DNA of 64,000 bases from Oceanicola granulosus HTCC2516 (GCF_000153305.1 NZ_CH724107.1:1131697-1195696); one strand, 5' to 3'; numbered from the stretch's first letter, positions 19,743-36,956 are shown. A program made the numbers and translations. Notes: generated by a model from the letters alone, not told the origin.

Positions 19743-21552
19743 GCGGTCGCGTCCTGTGGGCGGGGGCGTTCCTGGCGCATCAGCGCGGTGCTGGCGGCGA
19801 AGACGGGGTGGCTCTCGAGCGCGGCGAGGTCGGTCGGGCTGCGCGGGCGCCAGTTGGGGTACTCGTCGAGGGTGCCGGGCAGGTTGGTCGGCACTGCGGG
19901 CCCGACGAGGTCGGCGAGCCGCACCCCCACGAGCCGCGACTTCGTGCGGGCGAGGAAGCGGTGGCAGGCGTCGAGCATCTCGGGCGGCATCTCGGCGGCG
20001 TCGGCGTCGAGCCGGCCGCGCAGCGCGCCGGCGCGGCGCAGCACCCGGATCAGGTCCTTGCGCTCCTCGCGCCGGTGCAGCGCGTCGGCGTCCGAGCGTT
20101 CCTCGTCGACCAGCCCGTGCTCGCGCCGCCGCTCGACGTCCTCGCCGCGCCACCACGCCGAGAGCACCGGCAGGTCGTGGGTCGAGATGCAGGCGAGCGC
20201 CGCCTCGGGGTAGCGGGCGAGGCCCTTGAAGCCCGTCTCCGTCTGCTCGAAGACGAGGATGCGGTAGGAGAGGATGTTGGCCTTCTCCATCGCGCCGCGG
20301 AAGCCCCTGGGCACGAAGCCGAGGTCTTCGCCGATCACCACCGCCTCGTGTTCCTGGCTCAGCTCGGCGAGCACCCGCACCATGTCCTGGAACGGGAAGC
20401 GCAGGTGGGTGCCCTCGGCGGGGCTCGCGCCCTCGGGGACGAGGAAGAGCTGCCAGAGCGCCATCGCGTGGTCGATGCGCAGCGCGCCGGCGTCGCGCAG
20501 CTGGGCCTCGATCATGTCGCGGAACGGGGCGAAGCCGGCGGCGCGCAGGGCGGTGGGCGACGGGGCGGAGAGGCCCCAGTTCTGGCCCTCGGTGGCGAAC
20601 ATGTCGGGCGGCGCGCCGACCGACAGGCCCGGCAGCGCGGCGGCGGCGCCCGACCAGGTGGCCGAGCCGTCGGGCGCTTCGCCGACGGCGAGGTCGAGGT
20701 AGAGGCCGATCCGCATCCCCGCCGCGCGCGCCGCGTCGGCGGCCTCGGCGAGCTGGGCGCGGGCGATCATCTGCAGCCAGACGTGGAAGCGCACCTCTCC
20801 GGCCAGCTCGGCCCGCAGGCGCGCCACCTCCGGCGCCGCGGGATCGTGCAGCGCCCCGGGCCAGTCGCGCCAGCCGGCGCCATGACCGTCGGCGGCCATC
20901 TTCAGCGAGATCGCCTCGAACAGCGCGTGCAGCTCCAGCGCCTCCCCGCCCGCGGCGGCGAAGGCGTCGAGGCCGTCGCGCGCGGTGCCCGCGTCGAAGG
21001 CGGCGCGCAGGGCGGCGAGCTTCACGCGCACGAGCGCGGGGTAGTCGAGCAGCTCGGCCTCGCGCAGGGCCGCCACCTCGGCGGGCGCGTCGAGCCCGAG
21101 CCGATCGGGGGCGATGTAGAGCGGGTTGAGGTAGCGGCGGTTGGACGGGAAGAACGGGCTGCGCCGGTCGGGGTCGGCGAGGAACAGGGCGTGGACCGGG
21201 TTGATGCCGAGGAAGTCGGCGCCCGCGCGCCCGCAGATCGCGGCCAGCTCGGCGAGGTCGGCGAAGTCGCCGATGCCCCAGTTGCGCGCGGAGCGCAGCT
21301 CGTAGAGCTGGCAGAAGATGCCCCAGCCCGGCGCCTCGGCGAGCGAGGCGGGCGACCAGCAGCGCGCGTCGTCGGGCAGGCTCATGCGCCGGGGCGCGGG
21401 CTGGCCCTTGGGCGGTGCGTCGGCGTCCTGGCCGAGCCCCTCGAGGATCAGCCGGAGCGTCGCCTCCGGCACCGGCCGGTCGCCCTCGCCGAAGGGGTCG
21501 TCGTAGGCGAGCGTCAGCCCGTGATGTCCCGCCAGCCGCTCCACCCCCTCGC

Positions 21553-21556
<4 letters not shown>
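19739..21556 (-). CDS. malQ: 4-alpha-glucanotransferase (amylomaltase)
   Basis: MalQ (GH77) transfers glucan segments between malto-oligosaccharides, resizing chains that GlgX and TreY act on. The 605-residue product begins at 21556 (MSEGVERLAGHHG), overlapping treZ as ATGA. Family motifs are WGIGDFADL, INPVHALF, FFPSNRRYLNPLYI, the nucleophile in ALRIDHAMALWQ, the acid/base in VIGEDLGFVP and ISTHDLPVLSAWW. It is cytoplasmic and sits between treZ and treY. Confidence 0.95.
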
Positions 21557-23269
<1,713 letters not shown>

Positions 23270-23277
<8 letters not shown>

Positions 23278-25378
23278 GGCCCGTCGTCTCCAGAAGCAGC
23301 ATCGAGCGCGCCGGCAGCGGCACGGTGCCGCCGTCGATCCGGTCGCGCCCCTTGGGATCGGCCACGCCTTCGAGCGTGTCGACGAGCTTGCTCCAGCGGC
23401 GCTTGTCGCCGCCGGGGAGGTAGACGTCGAGATCGGTCTCGCTGGCGTTGAGCACCATGTAGAGGAAGGTGTCGTGCTCGTGCATGAGCAGGCCGACGGC
23501 CTTCGAGATGCCGTTGTCCCAGTCGCCCTCCTCCATGCGCTGCCCGTCGGGGCGCAGCCACTTGGCGAAGCGGTTGTGGCGCGCGTCGGCGCCGGAATGG
23601 AGGTAGCGCTCGGCGAGGAACAGGCCCTTGGTCTTGCGGATGCGGACCAGGCCGCGCACGAAGCGCTCGAACGCCTCGTCGCGCTCGGAGGCCTCCCAGC
23701 CGAACCAGTTCATCTCGCCGGGCTGGCAATAGGCGTTGTTGTTGCCCCCCTGGCTGCGGCCGCGCTCGTCGCCCATGAGCAGCATCGGGGTGCCCTGGCT
23801 GAACAGCAGCGTCGCCATCAGGTTGCGGCGCTGGCGGTCGCGCAGGGCGGTGATCCCGGGATCGTCCGTCTCGCCCTCGACGCCACAGTTCCAGCTGAGA
23901 TTGTGGGAGTGGCCGTCGCGGTTGTCCTCGCCGTTCGCCTCGTTGTGCTTGTCGTTGTAGGAGACGAGGTCCATCAGCGTGAAGCCGTCATGGGCGGTGA
24001 TGAAGTTGACGCTCGCCCAGGGGCGGCGGCCGGCATGGTTGAAGGTGTCGGCCGACCCGAGCAGCTTGCTGGCGAGCTTGGGCAGCGTGCCGCTGTCGCC
24101 CTTCCAGTAGGCGCGGGTGGTGTCGCGGTAGCTGTCGTTCCACTCGGCCCAGCCCGGGGGGAAGTTGCCCACCTGGTAGCCGTTGGGCCCGGTGTCCCAG
24201 GGCTCGGCGATGAGCTTCACGCCGGCCAGGATCGGGTCCTGGCGCACCGCCTCGAGGAAGATGGCGTGCTCGCTGTAATGGTCGCGGTCGCGCCCCAGCG
24301 TGGTGGCGAGGTCGAAGCGGAAGCCGTCGACGTGGCACTCCTCGACCCAGTAGCGCAGCGAATCCATCACCATCTGCAGCACGCGGCTGTTGCGCAGGTT
24401 GAGCGAGTTGCCGCAGCCGGTGGTGTCGAAGTAGTAGCGCGGATCGTCGGCGAGCGTGTAGTAGCTGGCGTTGTCGATGCCCCGGAACGACAGCGTCGGG
24501 CCGCGCTCGGAGCCCTCGGCGGTGTGGTTGTAGACCACGTCCATGATCACCTCGATCCCCGCCTCGTGCAGGCGGCGGACCATCAGCTTGAACTCGTGCA
24601 GCGAGCCGTCGGGCGTCAGGTAGCGCGGCGCGGGGGCGAAGAAGCCCAGCGTGGAATAGCCCCACCAGTTCACCAGGTTCTTCTCGGTCAGGTAGCCCTC
24701 GTCGTAGAACGCCTGCACCGGCAGCAGCTCCAGCGAGGTGACGCCGAGGCTGACGAGGTGGTCGATGACCCGCGGGTCGGCCAGCCCCTCGAAGGTGCCG
24801 CGCAGTGGCTGCTCGATGCCGTCGTGGCCCATGGTCATGCCGCCGACATGGGCCTCGTAGACCACCGTCCGGCCCCACGGCACGTCGGGGCGGATGTCGC
24901 CGCCCCAGGTATGCGCGGTGTCGACGACGACGCATTTCGGCATGACGAAGGCGCTGTCGCGCCGGTCGAAGGAAAGGTCGGCCTTGTCGTGGTTGAGCTT
25001 GTAGCCGAACAGCGAGTCGTGCCAGCGCAGGTCGCCCTTGTGCTGCAGCGCGTAGGGGTCGAGCAGCAGCTTGTTGGGGTTGAATCGATGGCCCGCCTCG
25101 GGGGCGTAGGGGCCGTGGACGCGATAGCCGTAGAGCTGGCCGGGGCGCACGTCGGGCAGGTAGCCGTGCCAGACCTGGTGGGTGAACTCGGGCAGCTCGA
25201 TGCGCTCGATCTCGCGGCGGCCGCGGTTGTCGAAGAGGCAGAGCTCGACCTTGGTGGCATGGGCCGAGAACAGGGCGAAGTTGGTGCCCGACCCGTCCCA
25301 GGTCGCGCCGAGAGGCACGTCCGACCCGGCGAGGATCGGACGGTTCGTGATCGCTGCGGGAGCGTCCATGTTGTGCAT
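23270..25378 (-). CDS. glgX: Glycogen debranching enzyme
   Basis: GlgX (GH13_11) is an isoamylase-type enzyme that cleaves alpha-1,6 branches of glucan. The 702-residue product carries an N-terminal CBM48 domain (about 20-110), the barrel motifs DVVYNHTAEG, GFRFDLATTLGRD (nucleophile), LIAEPWDTGPNGYQVG (acid/base) and FITAHDGFTL, and the isoamylase-type NRDGHSHNLSWNCG loop. The ATG at 25378 abuts the glgB stop; a second ATG at 25369 (MDAPAA) is possible. Branches made by GlgB can thus be removed to feed TreY and MalQ. Confidence 0.95.
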
Positions 25379-30869
<5,491 letters not shown>

Positions 30870-30873
<4 letters not shown>

Positions 30874-32846
30874 GCGACGCCTCCGGGCGGGAACAGCTTC
30901 CAAATGGCATAAGGCCGGTTGACCGGGTCGAGCGCGAGCCGGTGATCCTTGCCGTGCCAGGTGAAGCGGTTGCCGTGGATGGCGTCCTCCACCTCGATCG
31001 AGGCGGCGTCGGGCAGACCGAACTCCCAGAGCGGCAGCTCGAAGCCGAACTCCGCGCCGTTGTGCGGGTCGATCAGCACATGGAACAGCAGGTAGTTGCG
31101 GTGCGCCTCGTCGAAGCGGCCGTAGTAGAGCACCCGCTCGTCGTGGGCCTTGAAGAAGCGCAGGTTGAGGAAATCCTTCATCGCCGGGTTCTCGCGGCGG
31201 ATCCGGTTGATGAGACGGATGTCATCCTTGATGTGGCCCTCGGCGTCCCAGTCGCGGTGGCGCAGCTGGTACTTCTCGGAATCGAGGTACTCCTCCTTGC
31301 CCGGCAGCGGCGCGCTCTCGCAAAGCTCGAAGCCCGAATACATCCCGTAGTTCCCCGCCAGCGACGCCGCCATGAGCAGCCGGGTGCGGAAGCCGGCGCG
31401 GCCCGAATACTGCAGGAAGACCGGGTTGATGTCAGGAGTGTTGGTGAAGAAGTTGGGCCGCATGTAGTGGCGGCACTCCTCGGTCGTCAGCTCGGTGAGG
31501 TACTCGGTCAGCTCGTGGGCATTGTTGCGCCAGGTGTAGTAGGTGTAGCTCTGGTTGAAGCCCACCTTCGCGAGCCGCTTCATCACCTTGGGCCGGGTGA
31601 AGGCCTCCGACAGGAAGATCGCGTCGGGGTACTCGCGGCGCACCTCACCGATGATCCACTCCCAGAACGGGAACGGCTTGGTGTGCGGGTTGTCGACGCG
31701 GAAGCTCAGCACCCCGTGGCCGGCCCAGAACAGGAACAGGTCGCGGATCGCGTGCCAGAACGGCGTGTTGGGGCGGCCGTCGTCGAGGTAGTAGCGGAAG
31801 TTGACGATGTCCTCGTACTTCTTCGGCGGGTTCTCGGCGAACTTGATCGACCCGTCGGGGCGGCGCTCGAACCAGTCGGGGTGTTCCTCGATCCAGGGGT
31901 GGTCGGGCGAGGCGTTGAGGGCGATGTCGAGCGCGATCTCGAGCCCCTTCTCGGCGGCGGCGGCGACCAGCGCGTCGAAATCCTCGAGCGTGCCGAGTTC
32001 GGGATGCACCGCGTCCATGCCGCCCTCGGGCGAGCCGATGGCGTAGGGAGAGCCGATGTCGCCGGGCTCGGCCTTGAGCGAGTTGTTCTTGCCCTTGCGG
32101 TTGGTGGTGCCGATCGGGTGGATCGGCGGGAAGTACAGGACGTCGAAGCCGAGGTCGCGGACGTAGTCGAGCCGGCCGATCACGTCGCGGAAGGTCCCGT
32201 GCTGCCCCTCCGGCCCCGCCGAGCGGGGGAACAGCTCGTACCAGGCCGAGAACGCCGCCCGCTCCCGGTCGACCCAGAACGGCAGGTCGTCGTAGCGGGT
32301 GACGTTGGCGCGGGGGCCGAGGCGGGCCATCAGGGCGTTGGCGTCCGCGCCCAGCAGCGTCTCGGCGTCGCCGGCCTTGGCGGCTTTCTGCAGCGCCTTC
32401 AGCGCCGGGCCGAGCCCCTGCCCGCGCGGCGCCTTGCACGCGGCAAGCATCTGCCGCGCCTCCTCCATCTCGACGGAGACGTCCTGGCCCGCGTCGAGCT
32501 TCTTGCGGGTATCGCGCGCCCAGGTCCCCCAGAGATCGCGCCACGCCACCAGCGACAGCTGCGCCGGGCCGGGTTCGGCGAAGGTGACCTCGGCGCTCCA
32601 GCGGTCGTTGACGCCCTTGAGCATCGGCATCTCGCTGCCGTCGGCCTTGACCAGGGCCGCGGCGATGACCTCGTGGCCGTCGCCGAAGATGTCGGCGCTG
32701 ACCTCGACGAGCCATCCCGCCACGGCCTTCGCAGCGAAGCGGCCGCCGTCGATCTCGGGGCTCACGGCCTCGATCACGAGCCGCTTGGCGGCAAGGTCCT
32801 GCAAGGTTGCGTCAGAATCGGTTTTGCGTGGCGTCTTTGCGGCCAT
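30870..32846 (-). CDS. glgE: Alpha-1,4-glucan:maltose-1-phosphate maltosyltransferase
   Basis: GlgE (GH13_3) adds maltosyl units from maltose-1-phosphate to growing alpha-1,4-glucan. The 658-residue product has the N-terminal beta domains (about 20-200), then YFPPIHPIGTTNRKGKNNS, nucleophile in LSFRVDNPHTKPFPFWEW, acid/base in AIFLSEAFTRPK and FFTNTPDINP. It is the first gene of a seven-gene leftward operon whose genes nearly all overlap. Upstream lies a perfect inverted repeat. The maltose-1-phosphate donor is made by the next gene product. Confidence 0.96.
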
Positions 32847-32884
32847 CTATCCCTGTCCCCCATGATCGTTCCGCTGCCCGGGAA

Positions 32885-32907
32885 CGTTTGCTCCTGAACA
32901 GCAAACG
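32885..32907. promoter_or_regulatory. Perfect inverted repeat upstream of glgE
   Basis: An 8-bp perfect inverted repeat (CGTTTGCT / AGCAAACG) with a 7-base centre lies 39-61 bases before the glgE start. It could be an operator of a LacI- or TetR-like regulator controlling the whole trehalose/glucan operon, or a hairpin in its leader. The symmetry is seen; the role is inferred. Confidence 0.5.
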
Positions 32908-33174
32908 AGCCAGAGGCGACCCGGTTCCTGCCCGCCTCGAGGCTAGGGCACAATCTCAGGCGGAGTCGTCAACGATCTTCCGCACCGGCGCATCTGCCCG
33001 GAAAACAGGCGGCGCGCCCGCGCCCCGGCGGACCGGTGCGCACGGGAGCGGCCATGGCCACGCTCAGCGCCGACCATCGCCACCCGCGCTCCCCGCCGTG
33101 GCCGGCTTCCTGGCGATCGCAAGGACGGCAGGCGCAGTGCCGCCACGACCGGCACAAAACCCCGCCATCCGCCC
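32908..33174. other. Non-coding gap between the glgE promoter and tRNA-Ser
   Basis: No convincing gene is seen here. Open frames crossing it on both strands lack recognisable motifs and look like composition artefacts. Confidence 0.5.
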
Positions 33175-33203
33175 TTGCATCCCCTCGCCACCTTCCGCTA
33201 GAG
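33175..33203 (+). promoter_or_regulatory. Possible promoter of tRNA-Ser
   Basis: TTGCAT (33175-33180), a 17-base spacer and CTAGAG (33198-33203) resemble a sigma-70 promoter ending about 8 bases before the tRNA 5' end. Neither box is a perfect match. Confidence 0.45.
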
Positions 33204-33211
33204 ACGCCGGC

Positions 33212-33301
33212 GGAGAGGTGGCCGAGTGGTCGAAGGCGCACGCCTGGAAAGTGTGTAGGCGGGAAACCGTCTCGAGGGTTCGAATCCCTTCCTCTCCGCC
33301 A
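33212..33301 (+). tRNA. tRNA-Ser (anticodon GGA)
   Basis: A 90-base class II tRNA. The acceptor stem pairs GGAGAGG with CCTCTCC and is followed by discriminator G and an encoded CCA (33299-33301). The anticodon arm reads CACGC-CTGGAAA-GTGTG, giving anticodon GGA for UCC/UCU serine codons. A long variable arm (TAGGCGGGAAACCGTCTC region) and the T-loop GGTTCGAATCC confirm a serine tRNA. It separates the glucan operon from the uronate locus. Confidence 0.96.
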
Positions 33302-33559
33302 CCATGGCCTTTTTATAGATACATGACAGTGACTTGCCGGAATTCCCGTCGGCTGGACATCCTGCTATCCGCCAATAGCTTGTCTGACTCCTAACCGGGT
33401 GAGCGGGAGCATGATGTTTGATGACTCAAGTGAGGTCGTCGGCCTACGAGGTTGATATTCAACGCTACTCGAATGAGCGTGCTAGCTGATCTCCAAGGTC
33501 AACGTGTTGCTCAGCCTGCGCCACCATCGGTCCCTTCACGACCGCCGCTCCCGCCCCCC
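33302..33559. other. Gap of lower GC content behind tRNA-Ser
   Basis: About 258 bases with visibly more A/T than the surroundings (for example 33310-33480) and no recognisable gene. It lies between the tRNA 3' end and the end of the uronate operon. It could be remnant sequence of an old insertion at the tRNA, but no integrase fragment or repeated tRNA end was found. Confidence 0.4.
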
Positions 33560-34300
33560 TCAGTCCCTCTGCGCGCGCCAGGCGCGGTAGCGGTCCTCGG
33601 TCTCGGGGTCGGTCGGCGGGTAGAGGCCGATCACCGGGACGCCGCGCTTCACCTCTTCCAGCACGAAGTCCTCGAACAGCTCCATCTCGGCGCTGTCGGC
33701 CGCGATTTCGTCGGCGAGGTGGCGGGGGATGACCATGACGCCGTCCTCGTCGCCGAGCAGGATATCGCCGGGATAGACGGCGACGCCGCCGCAGGCGATG
33801 GGCAGGCCGATGTCGACCGCGTGGTGCTTGGTCAGGTTGGTCGGGGCCGAGGGCTTGGCCGCGAAGACGGGCATGTCGAGCGCGCCCGCCCCGGCGGCGT
33901 CGCGGATGCCGCCGTCGCTGACTACGCCCGCCGCGCCCCGGACCTGCAGGCGGGTCAGCAGGATCGAGCCGGCCGAGGCCGCAGTGGCGTCCTGGCGGCA
34001 ATCCATCACCAGCACCGCGCCGGCGGGGCATTCCTCGACCGCGACGCGCTGCGGGTGGTCCGGCTCGCGGAAGGCGGTCAGCGGGTCGGTGTCCGGACGC
34101 GTGGGGATGTAGCGCAGGGTGTAGGCGGGCCCGACCATGCGGGGCTTGCCGGGCGCGAGCGGCCGGACGCCCTGGATGTAGGCGTTGTGGTAGCCGCGCT
34201 TGAACAGCAGCGTCGCCACCGTGGCGGTGCTCGCCGCGGCGAGGCGCGGGAGGGTGTCGGGCTTCAGCGCGATCGTGTCGGCCGGTGCGGGATTCGCCAT
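33560..34300 (-). CDS. RraA-family (HMG aldolase-like) protein
   Basis: A 246-residue protein of the RraA/demethylmenaquinone-methyltransferase-like fold. It is longer than true RraA (about 160 residues) and keeps the GGIRD motif (VVSDGGIRDAAG), whose Arg and Asp are used by the class II pyruvate aldolases and oxaloacetate decarboxylases of this fold, plus a VVVYPGD-like AVYPGDILLGDEDGVMVIP segment. In this operon it may act as an aldolase or decarboxylase on a sugar-acid-derived keto acid rather than on RNase E. It is the last of ten genes transcribed leftward from 44.3 kb. Confidence 0.82.
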   Translation of the reverse strand: MANPAPADTIALKPDTLPRLAAASTATVATLLFKRGYHNAYIQGVRPLAPGKPRMVGPAYTLRYIPTRPDTDPLTAFREPDHPQRVAVEECPAGAVLVMDCRQDATAASAGSILLTRLQVRGAAGVVSDGGIRDAAGAGALDMPVFAAKPSAPTNLTKHHAVDIGLPIACGGVAVYPGDILLGDEDGVMVIPRHLADEIAADSAEMELFEDFVLEEVKRGVPVIGLYPPTDPETEDRYRAWRAQRD

Positions 34301-34318
34301 GTCGGTCTCCTTGTTCCT

Positions 34319-35236
34319 TCAAGCGTCGGCGTGCGGGCGCAGGGACGGGACCTCGACGAGCGCGCCCTTGCCCTGGACCACCTGCCCGGCGAGGGCCGCG
34401 GCGGCGGCGATGGCTGTCTCGAGCGGCTGCCCGGCGAGGACGCTGTCGAGCAGGCCCGCGTTGAAGCTGTCGCCCGCCGCGGTGGTGTCCACCACCTGCG
34501 CGACCGGCGGGACGGGCACCCGCCCGCGGCGGCCGTCCTGCAGGAAGTGCACCGCGTGGGGCCCGTTCTTGACCACGACGCTGCGCACCCCGGCCCTCGC
34601 ATAGCGGTCGGCGGTGGCGTCGGGGCCGGCATCGCCGAACCAGGCCGCCTCGTCCTCGAAGGACGGCAGGGCGATGTCGCTCACCGCCGCCCCCTGCATG
34701 ATTGTCTCGGTCATCTCGCCGGTCCCGGCCCAGAGGCGCGGGCGCAGGTTGGGGTCGAAGGCGATGGTCCGGCCCGTGGCGCGCGCCTGCGCCAGCGCCC
34801 GTAGCAGCGTCGCGCGGCCGCACTGGTCGAGGATGGCGAGGGTGATGCCGGAGAAGTAGACGACGTCGGCCCGCGCCATCGCCGCGGCCAGCGCGTCCGC
34901 GTCGCCGGCCAGCTCGCGGGCGGCGGACTGGCCGCGCCAATAGGCGAAGCTGCGCTCGCCCTGCTCCAGCGTGATCAGGTAGAGGCCGACGGTCCGCCCC
35001 GGGATCACCCGCAGCCCGCCCCCGTCGATGCCCGCGGCGCTCATCGCCGCGCGCATCTGCTGCGACAGGGCGTCGTCGCCGATGGCCGAGAAGTAGGAGA
35101 TCCTGCTCTCGGGGCGCAGCCGGGCGAGGTACCACGCGGTGTTGAACGTGTCTCCCGCGAAGCCGAGGCGATAGGTCCCCGGCAGGTCCGCCGGGGCCAG
35201 TTCGGCCATGCATTCTCCGATCGACAGGATGTGCAT
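34319..35236 (-). CDS. kdgK: 2-keto-3-deoxygluconate kinase (PfkB family)
   Basis: A 305-residue ribokinase-family sugar kinase. The N-terminus ILSIGECMAEL and FAGDTFNTAWYLARL match KDG kinases, FDPNLRPRLW is the second family signature, and the catalytic DTTAAGDSFNAGLL lies near residues 248-262. It most likely phosphorylates 2-keto-3-deoxy-D-gluconate (KDG) to KDPG, which Entner-Doudoroff aldolase would split; no eda gene is in the window. Both the lyase branch and the ManD branch of this locus would end at this enzyme. Confidence 0.88.
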   Translation of the reverse strand: MHILSIGECMAELAPADLPGTYRLGFAGDTFNTAWYLARLRPESRISYFSAIGDDALSQQMRAAMSAAGIDGGGLRVIPGRTVGLYLITLEQGERSFAYWRGQSAARELAGDADALAAAMARADVVYFSGITLAILDQCGRATLLRALAQARATGRTIAFDPNLRPRLWAGTGEMTETIMQGAAVSDIALPSFEDEAAWFGDAGPDATADRYARAGVRSVVVKNGPHAVHFLQDGRRGRVPVPPVAQVVDTTAAGDSFNAGLLDSVLAGQPLETAIAAAAALAGQVVQGKGALVEVPSLRPHADA

Positions 35237-35267
35237 CGGCCCTCCCTTTCCACTCCGGCGCGCCGGC

Positions 35268-36011
35268 TCAGCTGAAGAGCACGCCGCCGTTGATGTCGAC
35301 GTTGGTGCCGGTCATGAAGGCGCTGTCGTCGCAGGCCAGGAACAGCACGAGGTTCGCGGTGTCCTCGACCGTGCCCTGCCGCCTGAGCGGCGCGGTCGCC
35401 TCGTAGCCGCGCCGGCCGGCGTCCGGCGTGTGAATGTTGTGGAAGTCGGTGTCGATCATCCCAGGGCAGAGCGCGTTGACGCGGATGTCGGGGCCCAGCT
35501 CCTTGGCGAGGCCGCGGGTCATGGTCATGATCGCGCCCTTGGAGCTGGCGTAGGCCACCGCCCCTGCCCCGCCGCCGTCGCGGCCGGCCTGGCTGGCGAG
35601 GTTGACGATGGCGCCCTTGTCCATGTGCGGCAGGCAGGCCTTGACCATCAGGAAGGTGCTGGTGACGTTGAGGTCCATCACCGCCTGCCAGTGCTCGAGC
35701 TCCATTTCGGCGATGGTCTTGCGCCCGATCAGGCCGCCGGCGTTGTTGACCAGCACGTCGACGCGGCCGAACTCCTCGACGGTCCGCGCCACCAGCGCGT
35801 CCACGTCGGCCTGTCTGGTCAGGTCGCCCTGCATGGCGAAGGCCTTGCCACCGCGCCCGGTGATCTCCGCGACGGCCTCCTCTGCCCCGGTGCCCGTCGA
35901 GAAGTAGTTGATCGCGACGGCCGCGCCCTCGGAGGCGAGCTTGAGCGCCGCGGCGCGGCCGATGTCCCGTCCGCCGCCGGTGACGATGGCGGTTTTTCCC
36001 TGCAGTTTCAT
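35268..36011 (-). CDS. SDR oxidoreductase, candidate DEH reductase
   Basis: A 247-residue classical SDR with TGGGRDIGRAAALKLA, NNAGG, catalytic Ser in VNLASQAGR and YASSKGA, and the C-terminal MTGTNVDINGGVLFS. In alginate clusters the enzyme at this place reduces 4-deoxy-L-erythro-5-hexoseulose uronate (DEH) to KDG with NAD(P)H, and the placement between kdgK and kdgF supports that. It could also be another uronate-pathway dehydrogenase. The cofactor preference cannot be fixed from the sequence. Confidence 0.8.
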   Translation of the reverse strand: MKLQGKTAIVTGGGRDIGRAAALKLASEGAAVAINYFSTGTGAEEAVAEITGRGGKAFAMQGDLTRQADVDALVARTVEEFGRVDVLVNNAGGLIGRKTIAEMELEHWQAVMDLNVTSTFLMVKACLPHMDKGAIVNLASQAGRDGGGAGAVAYASSKGAIMTMTRGLAKELGPDIRVNALCPGMIDTDFHNIHTPDAGRRGYEATAPLRRQGTVEDTANLVLFLACDDSAFMTGTNVDINGGVLFS

Positions 36012-36038
36012 GGTCTTTTCCTTGTGTCTTGTCTTTGC

Positions 36039-36920
36039 TCAGGACTCGAGCCTGCGGAAGTAGTCGAAGATCTCGGGCACGTTGCCCTGTCCCATGCCTG
36101 CCTCCACAGCCGCCTGCAAGTTGTGCGAGGTGCCCTCGGCGATCTCGGCGCGGGTGCCGAGATCCTCGGCCATCTTCAGGAAGTAACCGAGGTCCTTGTT
36201 GGCGTTGCTGATCGAGAAGCCGAGGTCGCTGACCCCGTCGACCGCGTAGTTCTTGCAAAAGCCCATGAAGGGCGAGTTCGACGGGCCGGTCGACATGATG
36301 TCGTAGAGCTGCGCCCGGTCGACCCCGGCGCGCTCGGCCACGGCGAAGGCCTGGGACATGGTGCAGACGGTGGTCATGCCCATGAAGTTGTTGATCAGTT
36401 TGGTGACGTGGCCGTTGCCCAGCGCGCCGAGGTGGAAGACGTTCTCGCCCTGCTCCTCGAGCACCGGCCGGACCTTGTCGAACCACTTGCGCTCGCCGGC
36501 GGCCATGATGTTGAGCAGCCCGTCCTTGGCGTGCGCGGGCGTGCGGCCGAGCGGCGCGTCGACCATGCCCGCCCCCTTGGCGGCGAGGTCGGCGCCGATC
36601 TTGCGGGTGGAGGCGGGGATCGAGGTGCCGAAATCGACCAGCACCTTGCCCTCGGTGATGCCGGCGAGGATGCCGTCATCGCCGTAGACGAGCTTTTCCA
36701 CGACCTCCGAGGTCGTCAGGCAGAGCATCACGATGTCCGCCGCCTCGGCGAGCGCCTTGGCCGAGGCCGCCTCGCGGGCGTTGCCCCGGTCGGTCACCGC
36801 CTTCACGGCGTCCGCGTCGAGGTCCATCACGACCAGCTCGTAGCCACGGGTCTGCAGGTTCGCGACCATGTTGCCGCCCATCAGGCCGAGGCCGATGAAG
36901 CCGATGACAGGTTTGGTCAT
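36039..36920 (-). CDS. 3-hydroxyisobutyrate dehydrogenase-like reductase
   Basis: A 293-residue beta-hydroxyacid dehydrogenase (GarR/GlxR/HIBDH family). It shows the NAD(P) motif GFIGLGLMGGNMVANL, the DAPLGRTPAHAKDGLLNIM substrate region and the catalytic lysine in GNGHVTKLINNFMG (about residue 171). Relatives reduce tartronate semialdehyde or oxidise 3-hydroxyisobutyrate. Here it sits between kdgF and the SDR and may be a second reductase for the unstable aldehyde DEH, or handle an aldehyde from the RraA-like aldolase. The substrate is inferred only. Confidence 0.85.
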   Translation of the reverse strand: MTKPVIGFIGLGLMGGNMVANLQTRGYELVVMDLDADAVKAVTDRGNAREAASAKALAEAADIVMLCLTTSEVVEKLVYGDDGILAGITEGKVLVDFGTSIPASTRKIGADLAAKGAGMVDAPLGRTPAHAKDGLLNIMAAGERKWFDKVRPVLEEQGENVFHLGALGNGHVTKLINNFMGMTTVCTMSQAFAVAERAGVDRAQLYDIMSTGPSNSPFMGFCKNYAVDGVSDLGFSISNANKDLGYFLKMAEDLGTRAEIAEGTSHNLQAAVEAGMGQGNVPEIFDYFRRLES

Positions 36921-36956
36921 GTGGATGTCTCCCTTGGAGCGTAACGGATTGCGGTG

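Noticed and set aside
33302-33559. Possible integrase or transposase remnant behind tRNA-Ser
   Set aside because: No frame gives a recognisable recombinase segment, and no direct repeat of the tRNA end was found in the window.
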